From Nocardia aurea (GTDB lineage: Bacteria; Actinomycetota; Actinomycetes; Mycobacteriales; Mycobacteriaceae), in contig NZ_QCYJ01000020.1 of the NCBI RefSeq assembly GCF_003123685.1, forward strand, positions 124,001-188,000: a stretch of 64,000 bases of DNA. The letters are read 5' to 3'. Numbering within the stretch: the stretch's first letter is position 1; every line of letters starts with the position of its first letter. Below the pieces are notes generated by a model, which was given only the letters and a program-made list of their open reading frames with translations, made no database searches and was not told where the DNA came from. Positions 1 through 8,914 of the stretch are shown in pieces. A program made the position numbers and the translations under genes.

Positions 1-183
1 CAGGATCGGGAAGTTCACCATCTGCACCGCGAAGATGAACGCGGCGACCAGACCCGCCATCGGCGCCGCGCGTTCGTCCAGTTCGGCGCGCGCCCGCCAC
101 ACCGCGTAACCGAGCCCCGCGAGCGCGACGACCGCGAAGATCAGCGAGGTCGGTGCGTCGACGATGCCGTCGCTCATATGCAT
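1..183 (-). CDS. CbiM/NikM-type cobalt/nickel ECF transporter component (3' end outside window)
   Basis: Only the first 61 codons are present; the gene runs off the left edge. The N-terminus reads MHMSDGIVDAP, matching the CbiM/NikM signature in which an N-terminal Met-His pair followed by an Asp-Gly helps bind the metal. Two hydrophobic stretches follow, as expected for the substrate-capture membrane subunit of a group I ECF importer for Co2+ or Ni2+. It is divergent from the ArsR-family gene starting at 299, with a palindromic site between them, so metal-dependent repression is likely. The fragment is too short to separate cobalt from nickel specificity. Confidence 0.75.
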   Translation of the reverse strand, partial: MHMSDGIVDAPTSLIFAVVALAGLGYAVWRARAELDERAAPMAGLVAAFIFAVQMVNFPIL

Positions 184-224
184 CGCCAGGGTGGTGTCGT
201 TCACCCCCACAGACGATACTCGCA

Positions 225-256
225 ATATATGTTCAAGTGAACCGATATGTGAACAT
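225..256. promoter_or_regulatory. probable ArsR-family operator
   Basis: ATGTTCA at 229-235 is mirrored by TGAACAT at 250-256, and GTTCAAGTGAAC at 231-242 forms an inner dyad. The block is AT-rich in GC-rich surroundings and lies between the divergent CbiM-like and ArsR-like genes, 43 bp before the regulator start. The position and symmetry fit an autoregulated metal-sensor operator; binding is inferred. Confidence 0.55.
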
Positions 257-298
257 TGCGTCGACCGGCCATCGAGGAGAGAACGGCAGACCAGGACC

Positions 299-643
299 GT
301 GGCACCGAGCCCCCAGCTGGACCCCGAGGACGCCCGCACGGAAGTGCCGGGCCTGGACGCGGCCGGTATCGAGCACTGGGCGCGGCGCTTCGAACTGCTC
401 TCCGACGCGAACCGGCTCCGGCTGCTGGTCTGCCTGCACCACACTCCGGACCAGAGCGTCACCGACCTCGCCGCCGCGGTCGGCATGTCCGCGACCGCGG
501 CCTCGCACGCCCTGCGTCTGCTGCGCTACCAGGGCTGGGTCACCGCGTCCAAGACCGGACGGATCGTGCGCTACCGCCTCGCCGACGAGACGATCCACCA
601 GCTCCTGCACTGGATCGGCGCCACCCACGCCGCCGAACACTGA
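299..643 (+). CDS. ArsR/SmtB-family metal-sensing repressor
   Basis: A 114-residue protein with a winged helix-turn-helix covering roughly residues 30-105. The segment LSDANRLRLLVCL is the usual ArsR first helix, and MSATAASHALRLLRYQGWV is the recognition helix region. No internal CxC arsenic motif is visible. Histidines at the C-terminal end (HQLLHW, ATHAAEH) resemble the alpha5 metal site of Ni/Co sensors such as NmtR. The GTG at 299 is chosen because upstream codons run through the presumed operator. Divergence from a CbiM-type importer suggests it represses cobalt or nickel uptake. The family is secure and the metal is inferred. Confidence 0.85.
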   Translation: MAPSPQLDPEDARTEVPGLDAAGIEHWARRFELLSDANRLRLLVCLHHTPDQSVTDLAAAVGMSATAASHALRLLRYQGWVTASKTGRIVRYRLADETIHQLLHWIGATHAAEH

Positions 644-732
644 GCCGTCCGTCGGGCGATGGACGGCGCAGCGCGCGAAGGTGATTCACGCACCGCTGTT
701 AACCCCGGCGACGACACCCGCGATCAATATCC

Positions 733-776
733 GACGGCCCCGAGCCATCCACCACCCCCTCCGGTTCGGGGCCGTC
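733..776. terminator. hairpin between convergent genes
   Basis: GACGGCCCCGA (733-743) pairs with TCGGGGCCGTC (766-776), an 11-bp GC-rich stem with a 22-nt loop. It sits between the convergent ArsR-like gene and the carboxymuconolactone decarboxylase-like gene, so it probably serves both. There is no clear U-tract. Confidence 0.6.
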
Positions 777-821
777 TCACCAATTGACCCGGCATCCCGA
801 CGGACCCGCGGCCGTCGGGCG

Positions 822-1460
822 TCACTTCCCCGACAGATCCTCCGAGAGATCGCGTGCCTGCACGCCTTCGGGCAATCGGACTTCCTCGACCGATTCGGGT
901 CGGTCGTCGTATTCCAGGCGCAGAGCCCGGCAGATGGTGGCGTGCATGTCGTAGAGGGTGGTGATGTAGGTGAGTTCGAGGATCTCCCGGTCGGTCAGAT
1001 GGGCTTTCAGTACGTCGAAGACCGCGTCGGCGACCCGACCGCCGTCGTAGACGAGGGCGTCGGTGTAGGCGAGCACGGCCCGTTCGAGCGGGGAGAAGCA
1101 ATCGGCGACCTGCCAGTGCGGGATCGCCGCGATGGTCTCCTCCGGTACGCCGAGTGATCGCATCTGCTTGCAATGCTGGGAGAAGACGAACTGGCTGCCA
1201 CGGGCGTAACCCGCCCGGCACTGTCCGAGCTCGCGCAACGTGGAATCGAGTGTGGCATCGCGATATACGGAGAAACCGCGCACGGCGTGGCGGAACACCT
1301 CCGGCGACTGCGCGAAGACCGTCCACCAGTCGCCGGGCGTGGCGTGAACGGTGCCGTGGTCGACGGCGGGATCCCTGTCGGGGCCGAAGAGCCGGTCGTA
1401 GAAGTACAGGATCCGCTCGTCGGTGACTTCGGCGCGGGGCACTTCACGCAGTCGGGGCAT
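822..1460 (-). CDS. carboxymuconolactone decarboxylase / AhpD-like protein
   Basis: A 212-residue all-helical protein of the CMD/AhpD fold. The core (about residues 60-170) has the typical run ending SQHCKQMRSLGVPEETI, a motif common to the family. The CxxC pair of AhpD peroxidases is reduced to a single Cys, so a decarboxylase-like or unknown reaction is more likely than disulphide chemistry. The start MPRLREVP at 1460 is used; it overlaps the end of the VOC gene by 17 bp, so the two are co-transcribed. Substrate unknown. Confidence 0.75.
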   Translation of the reverse strand: MPRLREVPRAEVTDERILYFYDRLFGPDRDPAVDHGTVHATPGDWWTVFAQSPEVFRHAVRGFSVYRDATLDSTLRELGQCRAGYARGSQFVFSQHCKQMRSLGVPEETIAAIPHWQVADCFSPLERAVLAYTDALVYDGGRVADAVFDVLKAHLTDREILELTYITTLYDMHATICRALRLEYDDRPESVEEVRLPEGVQARDLSEDLSGK

Positions 1461-2037
1461 GACGCTGTTCCTTTTCGGTGCGAGGCGGGTTGCGGTCGGC
1501 GGCGGTCCTCGGCGCGTGCGAGACGTCGTCATCGGTGAAGGTTCGCGTCCAGCAGGCGAATTCGAGCAGAATGCCGTCGGGATCGCGGAAGTAGAACGAC
1601 CGGACGAAGGTGCCGGGATGGACCTCGCGCGACACCCCGGACCGGCTGTCGTCGTGGTTGAGCACGCGACTGACCTCGATCCCCTCGGCGCGCATCCGCC
1701 GGTGGTACTCGTCGAACCGCTCGGGCGGCACGGTGAAGGCCACGTGATTCATCGATCCCACCGCGCTGACGAGTTCTCCCGCGTCGGGCAGCCCCCTCGG
1801 TGCCGAGATTCCCGGGACGGCGTCGGGGGCGTCGGCGAGCCAGAAGAAGGCCAGGGCGTTGCCGTTACCGCAGTCGAAGAAGAAATGCTGTCCGAGATTC
1901 CCCGGCAGTTCGATGGTCTTGATCAGCGGCATACCCAATGTGCCGGTGTAGAACTCGATCGTGCGGCGCATGTCGGAGCACACGAGGGCGAGGTGGTTGA
2001 TGCCCTGTAGTTCGTATCTCGGATCGGTCGAAGTCAC
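1444..2037 (-). CDS. VOC-family (glyoxalase/extradiol dioxygenase fold) protein
   Basis: A 197-residue protein with two beta-alpha-beta-beta-beta modules. Likely metal ligands are the His in GINHLAL near residue 15, the His in MNHVAF near 97, and the Glu in GILLEFACW near 155. This is a glyoxalase or single-domain dioxygenase layout. It is the first gene of a two-gene operon with the CMD-like gene, a pairing seen in aromatic or lipid catabolism clusters. The C-terminal 35 residues are polar and low in complexity. A palindrome 95 bp upstream could be its operator. Confidence 0.75.
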   Translation of the reverse strand: MTSTDPRYELQGINHLALVCSDMRRTIEFYTGTLGMPLIKTIELPGNLGQHFFFDCGNGNALAFFWLADAPDAVPGISAPRGLPDAGELVSAVGSMNHVAFTVPPERFDEYHRRMRAEGIEVSRVLNHDDSRSGVSREVHPGTFVRSFYFRDPDGILLEFACWTRTFTDDDVSHAPRTAADRNPPRTEKEQRHAPTA

Positions 2038-2131
2038 GGGAGTCCTTCCGGTGAACGCCGCTGCCGCATGCCACCGATTCGACGGCGCGATCGTGGGAAC
2101 GGTCGACGGCAGACGACTCGACAGAAGATGA

Positions 2132-2149
2132 CTTGACAGTCATGTCAAG
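2132..2149. promoter_or_regulatory. palindromic operator candidate
   Basis: CTTGACA-GTCA-TGTCAAG, a perfect 7-bp inverted repeat with a 4-bp spacer. It lies in the 247-bp gap between the VOC gene (leftward) and the CoA-transferase operon (rightward). The half-site TGACA resembles TGACT in palindromes at 9193 and 12760 near other lipid-type genes. A TetR or GntR repressor is likely; which one is unknown. Confidence 0.5.
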
Positions 2150-2284
2150 GTGGTGGAAAGTCTGAGCCGTGGCGAAGTCGGCTGTCAATAGCGCACCGGC
2201 CCCGATGGACACCCTGCTCATCGATCGCACCGCGCGCGCGATCGCCCGCCGGCAGTCCCACGGACCGGTGCGAGGAGACAGCCT

Positions 2285-3535
2285 GTGACGATTGATCCGG
2301 ATGACCACACGCCGCCCGGACCGCTCGAGGGTTACCGCGTGCTCGAACTCGGAACGTTGATCGCGGGTCCGTACTGCGGCAGGCTCCTCGGTGACATGGG
2401 CGCGGATGTCATCAAGATCGAAGCGCCCGACCGCCCCGATCCCCTGCGCGAATGGGGTCAGGCCGCCGGCGGGCACCAATACTTCTGGGCCGTGCACGCC
2501 CGCAACAAACGCTGCGTCGGTGTCGATCTGCGCACCGATGCGGGCCGCGCGATCTTCCTCGAACTCGTGCGCACCGCCGATGTGGTGGTGGAGAGTTTCC
2601 GCCCCGGAACCCTGGAACGCTGGGGGCTCGGATACGACGTCCTCGCCGCGATCTCACCCCGGCTGGTGCTGGCGCGGGTGTCGGGCTACGGGCAGACCGG
2701 CCCGTATTCCGCGCGCCCCGGGTACGCCTCGGTCGCCGAGGGGATCAGCGGATTGCGCCACCTCAACGGATTTCCCGGGCAGGCGCCGCCGCGGATCGCG
2801 CTGTCGCTCGGTGACAGTCTCGCCGGACTCTTCGCATGCCAGGGCGTTCTCGCGGCACTGCTGGCGCGTGAACGCACCGGACGCGGACAGATCGTCGACG
2901 CCGCCCTGACCGAGGCGGCGCTGGCCGTTCAGGAATCGACCGTGCCCGATTACCACAAGACCGGGCACGTCAGACAGCCGTCGGGCACGCGCCTGGACGG
3001 GATCGCGCCGTCGAATCTGTATCGCGCCGCGGACGGGCTGTGGGTGATCATCGCGGCCAACCAGGACACGGTCTTCGGACGACTCGCCACCGCGATGGGC
3101 ACACCGGAACTGGCGTCGGACCCCAAGTACGTCAACCACACCGCGCGCGGCGAACACCAGGACGAACTCGACGAGATCATCGCGGCGTGGGCGGGGAAAT
3201 ACACCGCCGCCGACCTGATCGAACTGCTGACCGGATTCGGCGTCGTCGCGGGCCCGGTCAACACCGTCGCCGAGGTGATGACCGATCCGCAGTTCACCGC
3301 ACGCGAACTGTTCGTCGAACACCGCGACCCGTCGGTCGGTCCCGGTGAGGCCGGATTCGATCCCGAACCGGCGCGCGGTGTGGGTGTGGTGCCCAGACTC
3401 AGCGACACACCCGGCGGCGTCCGGTGGGGTGGCCCGAGCAGGCCGGGCACCCACACCGACGAAGTTCTCGGCGAACTGCTCGGCTATGACGGCGAACGAC
3501 TGGCCGCACTGCACGCGGCGGGCACGATCGCGTGA
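2285..3535 (+). CDS. CaiB/BaiF-family (class III) CoA-transferase
   Basis: A 416-residue protein of the family that moves CoA between carboxylic acids through an aspartyl-CoA anhydride. The N-terminus has GPYCGRLLGDMGADVIKIE, the family signature, followed by HARNKR and DLRTDAGR. The probable catalytic Asp is in LSLGDSLAG near residue 180. The GTG start is preceded by GAGGAG at good spacing. It is the first gene of an operon with an acyl-CoA dehydrogenase and an APH-fold kinase and probably activates the acid substrate that those enzymes process. Acid identity is not visible. Confidence 0.9.
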   Translation: MTIDPDDHTPPGPLEGYRVLELGTLIAGPYCGRLLGDMGADVIKIEAPDRPDPLREWGQAAGGHQYFWAVHARNKRCVGVDLRTDAGRAIFLELVRTADVVVESFRPGTLERWGLGYDVLAAISPRLVLARVSGYGQTGPYSARPGYASVAEGISGLRHLNGFPGQAPPRIALSLGDSLAGLFACQGVLAALLARERTGRGQIVDAALTEAALAVQESTVPDYHKTGHVRQPSGTRLDGIAPSNLYRAADGLWVIIAANQDTVFGRLATAMGTPELASDPKYVNHTARGEHQDELDEIIAAWAGKYTAADLIELLTGFGVVAGPVNTVAEVMTDPQFTARELFVEHRDPSVGPGEAGFDPEPARGVGVVPRLSDTPGGVRWGGPSRPGTHTDEVLGELLGYDGERLAALHAAGTIA

Positions 3536-3592
3536 ATTCGACCGCGCTCCGGCCGCCGCACGACCTCTCCCCTCGCGCGAAGGAGCGTTGAC

Positions 3593-4777
3593 ATGAGCTA
3601 CAACCACCCCGAGGGCAGGGCGGCCGAATCGGCGGCGGCAATGCGCGCGTTCATCGACGACGAGGTCATCCCCGTCGAATCCATCCTCGCCGTCGAAGGC
3701 GATACCGCGCGCACCACATTGGCCGGACTGCGAACGCGGGCAAAGGAACTCGGCCTCTTTGCACTCGGTCATCCGGCGGAGCTGGGCGGCGGGGGTCTGC
3801 CGTTCCTCGACTTCGTCTATCTCAACGAGATCATCGGCCGGTCCGAATTCGGTCAGCTGGCGGTCGGTTCGGTGTCCATGCAGGACACGCTCATGCTGCA
3901 TCGGCACGGGACCGACGAACAGCGCGACCGCTGGATCGCGCCGCTGGTGTCGGGAGAGATCCTGCCGTCGGTCGGACTGACCGAACCGGAGGTCGCCGGC
4001 TCCGATCCCACCCTGATCGAAGCCCACGCCGAACTCGACGGCGATCACTGGATCATCAACGGACACAAGTGGTTCACCACCGGCGCGGCGCAGGCCGCGT
4101 TCTGCACCGTCTTCGCCCGCACCGAACCCGAGTCCGCGCCGAGGCACGCGCGCATCAGCGCGATCATCGTCCCGACCGACACACCCGGATTCGAGATCGT
4201 GCGTTCGATTCCGACGATGGGCCACGACCCCAGCGACCACTACGAGATCCGGCTGACCGATGTCCGCGTGCCCGCCGCGGCACTGCTCGGCGCGCGCGGT
4301 CAGGGGTTCACGGTGGCACAGGATCGCCTCGGACCGGGCCGGATCTTCCACGGTATGCGCTGGCTCGGTCAGGCCCAGCGTGCCTACGAACTCATGTGCG
4401 CCCGCGCGAACACGCGTTTCGCCCACGGGTCACTGCTCGCGGACAAGGGCGAGATCCACCGCTACATCGCCGAATCCGCCGCCCAGATCCACGCCGCGCG
4501 GCTGATGACCCTCGATGCCGCGCGGGCGATGGACGCCGGGGAGGACTATCGCGTACACGTCGGACTGGTGAAATTCTGGAGCGCCAGGATGCTGCACGAC
4601 GTCATCGACCGGGCCATCCAGGTGCACGGCGCGCTCGGCCTGACCGCGGACACGCCACTGGAGCGCATGTACCGGCAGGCGCGCTACGCGCGGGTGTACG
4701 ACGGACCCGACGAAGTGCACCGCATGTCGACCGCGCGCCGACTGCTGCGCGATCCGGGGGCCGCGCCGTGGCTGTGA
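3593..4777 (+). CDS. acyl-CoA dehydrogenase (ACAD10/11-like)
   Basis: A 394-residue flavoenzyme with the three-part ACAD fold: N-terminal helical domain, middle beta domain with GLTEPEVAGSDPT (FAD/substrate contact, about residues 125-137), and a C-terminal helical domain. Near the end QVHGALGL and YDGPDEVH replace the usual YEGT element; the YDGPDEVH form is typical of the ACAD10/11 branch. The start ATG has AAGGAG upstream. Its stop overlaps the GTG start of the APH-like kinase by 2 nt, indicating coupled expression. In ACAD11-like systems this subunit eliminates phosphate from 4-phosphoacyl-CoA; here that role is inferred. Confidence 0.88.
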   Translation: MSYNHPEGRAAESAAAMRAFIDDEVIPVESILAVEGDTARTTLAGLRTRAKELGLFALGHPAELGGGGLPFLDFVYLNEIIGRSEFGQLAVGSVSMQDTLMLHRHGTDEQRDRWIAPLVSGEILPSVGLTEPEVAGSDPTLIEAHAELDGDHWIINGHKWFTTGAAQAAFCTVFARTEPESAPRHARISAIIVPTDTPGFEIVRSIPTMGHDPSDHYEIRLTDVRVPAAALLGARGQGFTVAQDRLGPGRIFHGMRWLGQAQRAYELMCARANTRFAHGSLLADKGEIHRYIAESAAQIHAARLMTLDAARAMDAGEDYRVHVGLVKFWSARMLHDVIDRAIQVHGALGLTADTPLERMYRQARYARVYDGPDEVHRMSTARRLLRDPGAAPWL

Positions 4778-6207
4778 CACCGTCTCGTGACGAGGGAAGT
4801 GTCGAATTCGGGCTGCGCGTCGAACAAGTCGATGTCGTCGAAGACCACGAACCGGCCGTGACCACCCTGATCGACGGTATCCGCGCGGTGCTCGGCCAAG
4901 CCGTCGGCACCGAGATCGTCACCGCCGAGATCCGCCGGTTCACCGGAGGCGCGAGTCGCGAGGTGTACGCGATCCACGCCACCGACCGGGACGGCGCGCC
5001 GGTCACGGCCGTGTTGCGCCGTGACCCGCCGGGCCACGGTGACCCCGCTCGGATGCGCGCCGAGGTCGCGTGTCTGCGGGCCTCCGCCGGGGCGGGTGTC
5101 CCCGTCCCCCGGGTCCTCGCCTCCGGGGACACCGCGCCCGGGATCGACGCGCCTTATCTGCTGATGAACACCGTCGGCGGCGAGTCGATACCCCGCAAGC
5201 TGCAACGGAATCCGGAATTCGAGGCCGTGCGCGCGGATATCGCCGACGAACTCGGCTACGTGCTCGGACGGATCCATCGCACACCGCTCGACACACTCAC
5301 CGCACTCGACGACAGCGATCAACTCGACACCATCGAGCAGATCTATCTCGGCTTCGCCGAACCCCGCCCCGCTGTGGAGGCGGGGCTGCGCTGGCTTCGG
5401 GAGCACCGCCCGCCCCCGCGCCCGGTCTGTCTGGTGCACGGAGATTTCCGGCTCGGCAATCTGCTGATCGATCCCACCGGAATCCAGGGCGTGCTGGATT
5501 GGGAACTCGCCCACCTCGGCGATCCGATCGAGGATCTCGGATGGCTCTGCGTCCGGGCGTGGCGCTTCGGCGCGTCCGCACCGGTCGGTGGGCTCGGCGG
5601 TCGGGAACAGTTGCTCGACGGCTACCACCGTGCCACCGGTGACCGCCCCTCGGCGGACGAACTGCACTGGTGGGAAGTGTTCGGCACACTGAAATGGCTG
5701 GTACTGAGCCGATTCCAGGCCGAACGTCATTTCGGCGGAACCGAACGCTCGCTCGAACTCGCCGCGATCGGGCGGCGGGTGTGCGAATCCGAATTCGACC
5801 TGATCGACGCGCTCGATCTCCTCGATCCCGCCGTGCCCGGACCGGCGCCGGAACCACCGGGCGCCACCGTGCACGACCGCCCGAGCGTCACCGAGATCCT
5901 CGAACTCGTCGCGGCGACCCTCGCCGACGATATCGGCCCGGCGTTGTCCGAAGACGCCGCGCGGCAACGCTATCTGCTGCGGATCTGCGTGTCGCTGCTG
6001 AGGATCGGCGGGCGAGAGTTGACCGAGACCGGCGTCAGGTCCCAGGTGCGGGAATTGCTCGGCCGGGTGGACTGCATATCGGAGGCGGCTCTCGCGGAGA
6101 AGATCCGCTCGGGGGCGCTGTCGTACGAGGAGAAGGACGTCCGGGCGGCGGTGACGGCGACGGTGCTGGCACGGTTGCGCGCGTCCAATCCGGGATATGT
6201 TGCCTGA
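4774..6207 (+). CDS. APH-fold acyl-CoA kinase fused to DUF6285
   Basis: A 477-residue two-domain protein. Residues about 30-340 are an aminoglycoside-phosphotransferase-like kinase, with catalytic loop VHGDFRLGNLL and metal-binding DWELAHLGDP. Residues about 365-470 form a DUF6285 helical domain. The GTG start at 4774 shares GTGA with the stop of the dehydrogenase gene; in-frame upstream codons belong to the antecedent gene's coding region and are discarded. In human ACAD10/11 the same kinase and dehydrogenase are fused, and in Pseudomonas levulinate catabolism (LvaA/LvaC) they are separate proteins acting on 4-hydroxyacyl-CoA. This suggests that role here rather than antibiotic resistance. 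Confidence 0.85.
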   Translation: MTPSRDEGSVEFGLRVEQVDVVEDHEPAVTTLIDGIRAVLGQAVGTEIVTAEIRRFTGGASREVYAIHATDRDGAPVTAVLRRDPPGHGDPARMRAEVACLRASAGAGVPVPRVLASGDTAPGIDAPYLLMNTVGGESIPRKLQRNPEFEAVRADIADELGYVLGRIHRTPLDTLTALDDSDQLDTIEQIYLGFAEPRPAVEAGLRWLREHRPPPRPVCLVHGDFRLGNLLIDPTGIQGVLDWELAHLGDPIEDLGWLCVRAWRFGASAPVGGLGGREQLLDGYHRATGDRPSADELHWWEVFGTLKWLVLSRFQAERHFGGTERSLELAAIGRRVCESEFDLIDALDLLDPAVPGPAPEPPGATVHDRPSVTEILELVAATLADDIGPALSEDAARQRYLLRICVSLLRIGGRELTETGVRSQVRELLGRVDCISEAALAEKIRSGALSYEEKDVRAAVTATVLARLRASNPGYVA

Positions 6208-6319
6208 GCGTCGGTTTCGCCATACGAATTTGACCGCGGGCGCACGCTTGTCGTCCGCGCGGTGGCTCCGCACGTGCCGTCCCGGGGCGGGTGTCAGCGC
6301 TCGCGCCCGACCGGCTCCG

Positions 6320-6610
6320 TCAGAGCCGGACCAGTTCGCTGGAGAGTAGACGGTCGCCGTCGATGTACTGCGCCAGCTGCGCCGCCGTCAGCTTCGCGGC
6401 CAATGTGTCGTGCTCGCGGACGATGTCAGCGGCATCCTCGGCATTGATCTCGGCGAAGCTCTGATCGTTGTAGTACTCGATATAGGTGTAGAGCCCGCGC
6501 TCGCCGCCGTCGTAGGTGTACACGACCGCGAAGCCGCCGAGGGTCGGATCGAGGGTGTAGTCGGTGCCGTCGAGTTCGACGACGGTCCGGAGGGTACTGG
6601 TGAGGTTCAT
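6320..6610 (-). CDS. hypothetical protein
   Basis: 96 residues, acidic and soluble, with no recognised domain. It is rich in Tyr and Asp (VVYTYDGGERGLYTYIEYY) and may form a small beta-sheet protein. The ATG at 6610 (MNLTSTLRT) is preferred over one eight codons upstream. It is convergent with the kinase/DUF6285 gene and stands between that operon and the MMPL gene on the same strand. Function unknown. Confidence 0.55.
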   Translation of the reverse strand: MNLTSTLRTVVELDGTDYTLDPTLGGFAVVYTYDGGERGLYTYIEYYNDQSFAEINAEDAADIVREHDTLAAKLTAAQLAQYIDGDRLLSSELVRL

Positions 6611-6694
6611 GGATCTCCGTGCGCCGCTGATCATCGAGGTCTGTTCAATTCGATCCCGGGACAGAATTGAATGTCAATGTCGGCTACGCAACAC

Positions 6695-8914
6695 TCAGCC
6701 CGCGCGCACCGCGACGGCGTCCTGCGGCAGTTCGGCGGACCGGTCGCATTTCTCCAGCTGACGCCCTTCGATGTCGACGTCGGGCAGGATCCGGTCGATC
6801 CAGTTCGGCAGATACCAGGCGTGCCTGCCGAGCAGGGTCATGAGCGCGGGCACGATGATCATCCTGATCAGGAACGCGTCGAACACCATGCCGATGGCCA
6901 ACGCGAAACCCATGGTCCTGGCGATGGTGTCGGGCAGCAGAACGAACGCGGCGAAGACCGAGACCATCACGAAGGCCGCCGAGGTGACCACCCGCGCACC
7001 GTGCCGGAAACCGACGACGACCGCTTCCCGTGCCGCGGCGTCGGTCTCCGGGCCGTGCGCGTATTCCTCGCGCATGCGGGTGACGAGGAAGACCTGATAG
7101 TCCATGGCGAGCCCGAACAGGATCGCGATCAGGTAGATGGGAACGAAACTGATCACCGGCTCCGGGTCCGCGACCAGGCCGAACCAGCCCTTCTGGAAGA
7201 CCGCGACGGTCGCGCCGAAGGTCGCGGCGATGGACAGCAGGAACCCGAGTGTCGCGATCAGGGGTACCGGCAGCGAGCGGAACACCAGCATCAGGACCAG
7301 GAACGCCAAGCCGACCACCAGCGCGAGGTAGGGAATGAGCGCGCCGTAGAGGGCGACCGCGAGATCCGACATCATCGCCGTCTGCCCGGCGACCCCGAAG
7401 CCGATGCCGTCGCGGTCGAGGAAGGAGCGTTCCAGTCCGCGGATATCGCTCACCAGGTCACGCGTCCGTGTCGTGCCAGGCCCGGAATCCGGGACGACCA
7501 CGATCAACGCGCCGGTGCGGTCGGCGTTGAGCTGCGGCGGCGCGACGGTCGCGACGCCGGGCAGATTCCCGATCGCGGCCGCCAGGTCGCGGTAGACGGA
7601 TTCGGGCCGGGAAGTCCCGCTCCCGTCGACGGCCACGACGAGTCGACCGACGACGCCGTCGCCGAAACCCCTTCCGAGCAACTCGATGGCCGGTTTCTGA
7701 TCCGCTGTCGCCACGTCCATTCCGAGTTCGAGGTCGGCGGCGGGCAGCGCGAACACCCCGAGCGCCGCGGTGGTCGCCACCAGCGCGAGCACCGGGCGTG
7801 CCGCGATCCGGCGCACCCACCGCGCACCGTGGGAATCCGCGCTGTCGGGTTCGTCACCCCGGCGCAGGCCGGGCACGCGCAGCGCGAACGCGCGCCGTCC
7901 GAGCAGGCCCAGGAGTGCGGGCAACAGGGTGAGCGCGGTCACGACGGCTACCACCACCGACAGCGCGGCGGTGTATCCGAGCATCGACATCAGCGGATTG
8001 TCGACCACGCGTAATCCGACGAGGGCGATCACGACGGTCATGCCCGCGAACACGACCGAGGATCCGGCGGTGCCGACCGCACGACCCGCGGCATGACCGA
8101 GATCGTCGGTCGCGTTCATCTCGTGGCGGTAGCGCGACACGATGAACAGCGAATAGTCGATGGAGACCGCGATGCCGATCATCGACGCCAGCAGGATCGA
8201 GGACGAGTCCATCTCGAACAACGCGGTCGCGCCGGTGAGTAGCGAGACCGAGATGCCCACGCCGAACAGGGCGGTGACGATCGGTAACGACGCCGCGACC
8301 AGCGAGGCGAACGCGATGATCATGACGATCATCGCGATCCCGAACCCGACCGATTCCGCGGCGGCGCTGTCGACGCGCTCGGCGCTGAACACGCTGCCGG
8401 TCGCCTCCGCCCGCAGACCGTTCGCACTCGACCGGTCGAGCACCTCCTCGAACGCGGCGATCTCACCCTCATCGATGAGATCGAATGTCGTGGTCCAGGT
8501 CAGTTCGACATAGGCGAGGGTGCGGTCCCGACTCACCCTTTGCGCGCCGACCGGCTCCCCCAGCGGATCGACCACCGCCTGGGGAGCCGCGAGATTCTCG
8601 AGGCCGCGCAGCCCACGCACCAGTTCGTCGATGCGCGCCCGATTCTCCGGACTGTCGAGTGTGGCGCCCTCGGGCGCCTGGAAGACGACCTGGGCGGCGG
8701 CGAGATCGCGGCTGCCCCGCAGCTGCGGGAACTTGTCGTCCATGATCTGCTGTGCGCGTTCGCTTCCCGAGCCCGGAACGGAGAAATCCGCGACGAAGGG
8801 TTCGGCGGCCAGGGTGGTCGCGGCGGCGCCGCCGAGCAATACGCACCACGCGAGAAGGACTGTGAGGCGATGCCGGAAAGCGAAGCAGCCCAGTCGATAC
8901 AACATCGTCGCCAT
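6695..8914 (-). CDS. MMPL-family RND transporter
   Basis: A 739-residue membrane transporter with the two-fold MMPL/RND layout: TM1 near residue 15-35, a periplasmic loop, a block of about five TMs (residues 175-345) ending in a conserved region, then a second loop and a second six-TM block (residues 515-710). The motif SIDYSLFIVSRYR, with an Asp-Tyr proton-relay pair, is seen in the first half, and GLAMDYQVFLVTRMREEY in the second. In mycolate-producing actinobacteria these proteins export lipids or siderophores. No substrate is indicated by neighbours. A perfect palindrome lies about 280 bp upstream. Confidence 0.92.
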   Translation of the reverse strand: MATMLYRLGCFAFRHRLTVLLAWCVLLGGAAATTLAAEPFVADFSVPGSGSERAQQIMDDKFPQLRGSRDLAAAQVVFQAPEGATLDSPENRARIDELVRGLRGLENLAAPQAVVDPLGEPVGAQRVSRDRTLAYVELTWTTTFDLIDEGEIAAFEEVLDRSSANGLRAEATGSVFSAERVDSAAAESVGFGIAMIVMIIAFASLVAASLPIVTALFGVGISVSLLTGATALFEMDSSSILLASMIGIAVSIDYSLFIVSRYRHEMNATDDLGHAAGRAVGTAGSSVVFAGMTVVIALVGLRVVDNPLMSMLGYTAALSVVVAVVTALTLLPALLGLLGRRAFALRVPGLRRGDEPDSADSHGARWVRRIAARPVLALVATTAALGVFALPAADLELGMDVATADQKPAIELLGRGFGDGVVGRLVVAVDGSGTSRPESVYRDLAAAIGNLPGVATVAPPQLNADRTGALIVVVPDSGPGTTRTRDLVSDIRGLERSFLDRDGIGFGVAGQTAMMSDLAVALYGALIPYLALVVGLAFLVLMLVFRSLPVPLIATLGFLLSIAATFGATVAVFQKGWFGLVADPEPVISFVPIYLIAILFGLAMDYQVFLVTRMREEYAHGPETDAAAREAVVVGFRHGARVVTSAAFVMVSVFAAFVLLPDTIARTMGFALAIGMVFDAFLIRMIIVPALMTLLGRHAWYLPNWIDRILPDVDIEGRQLEKCDRSAELPQDAVAVRAG

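Noticed and set aside
2654..4426. 590-codon minus-strand frame opposite the CoA-transferase and dehydrogenase genes
   Set aside because: Antisense shadow of two clear enzymes; no recognisable motif.
4069..4773. N-terminal extension of the kinase/DUF6285 frame
   Set aside because: Runs through the dehydrogenase gene in another frame; the GTG at 4774 overlaps the dehydrogenase stop and starts at the domain.
4774..6207. aminoglycoside resistance gene
   Set aside because: The APH fold is fused to DUF6285 and sits in a CoA-metabolism operon, so a metabolic kinase is far more likely.
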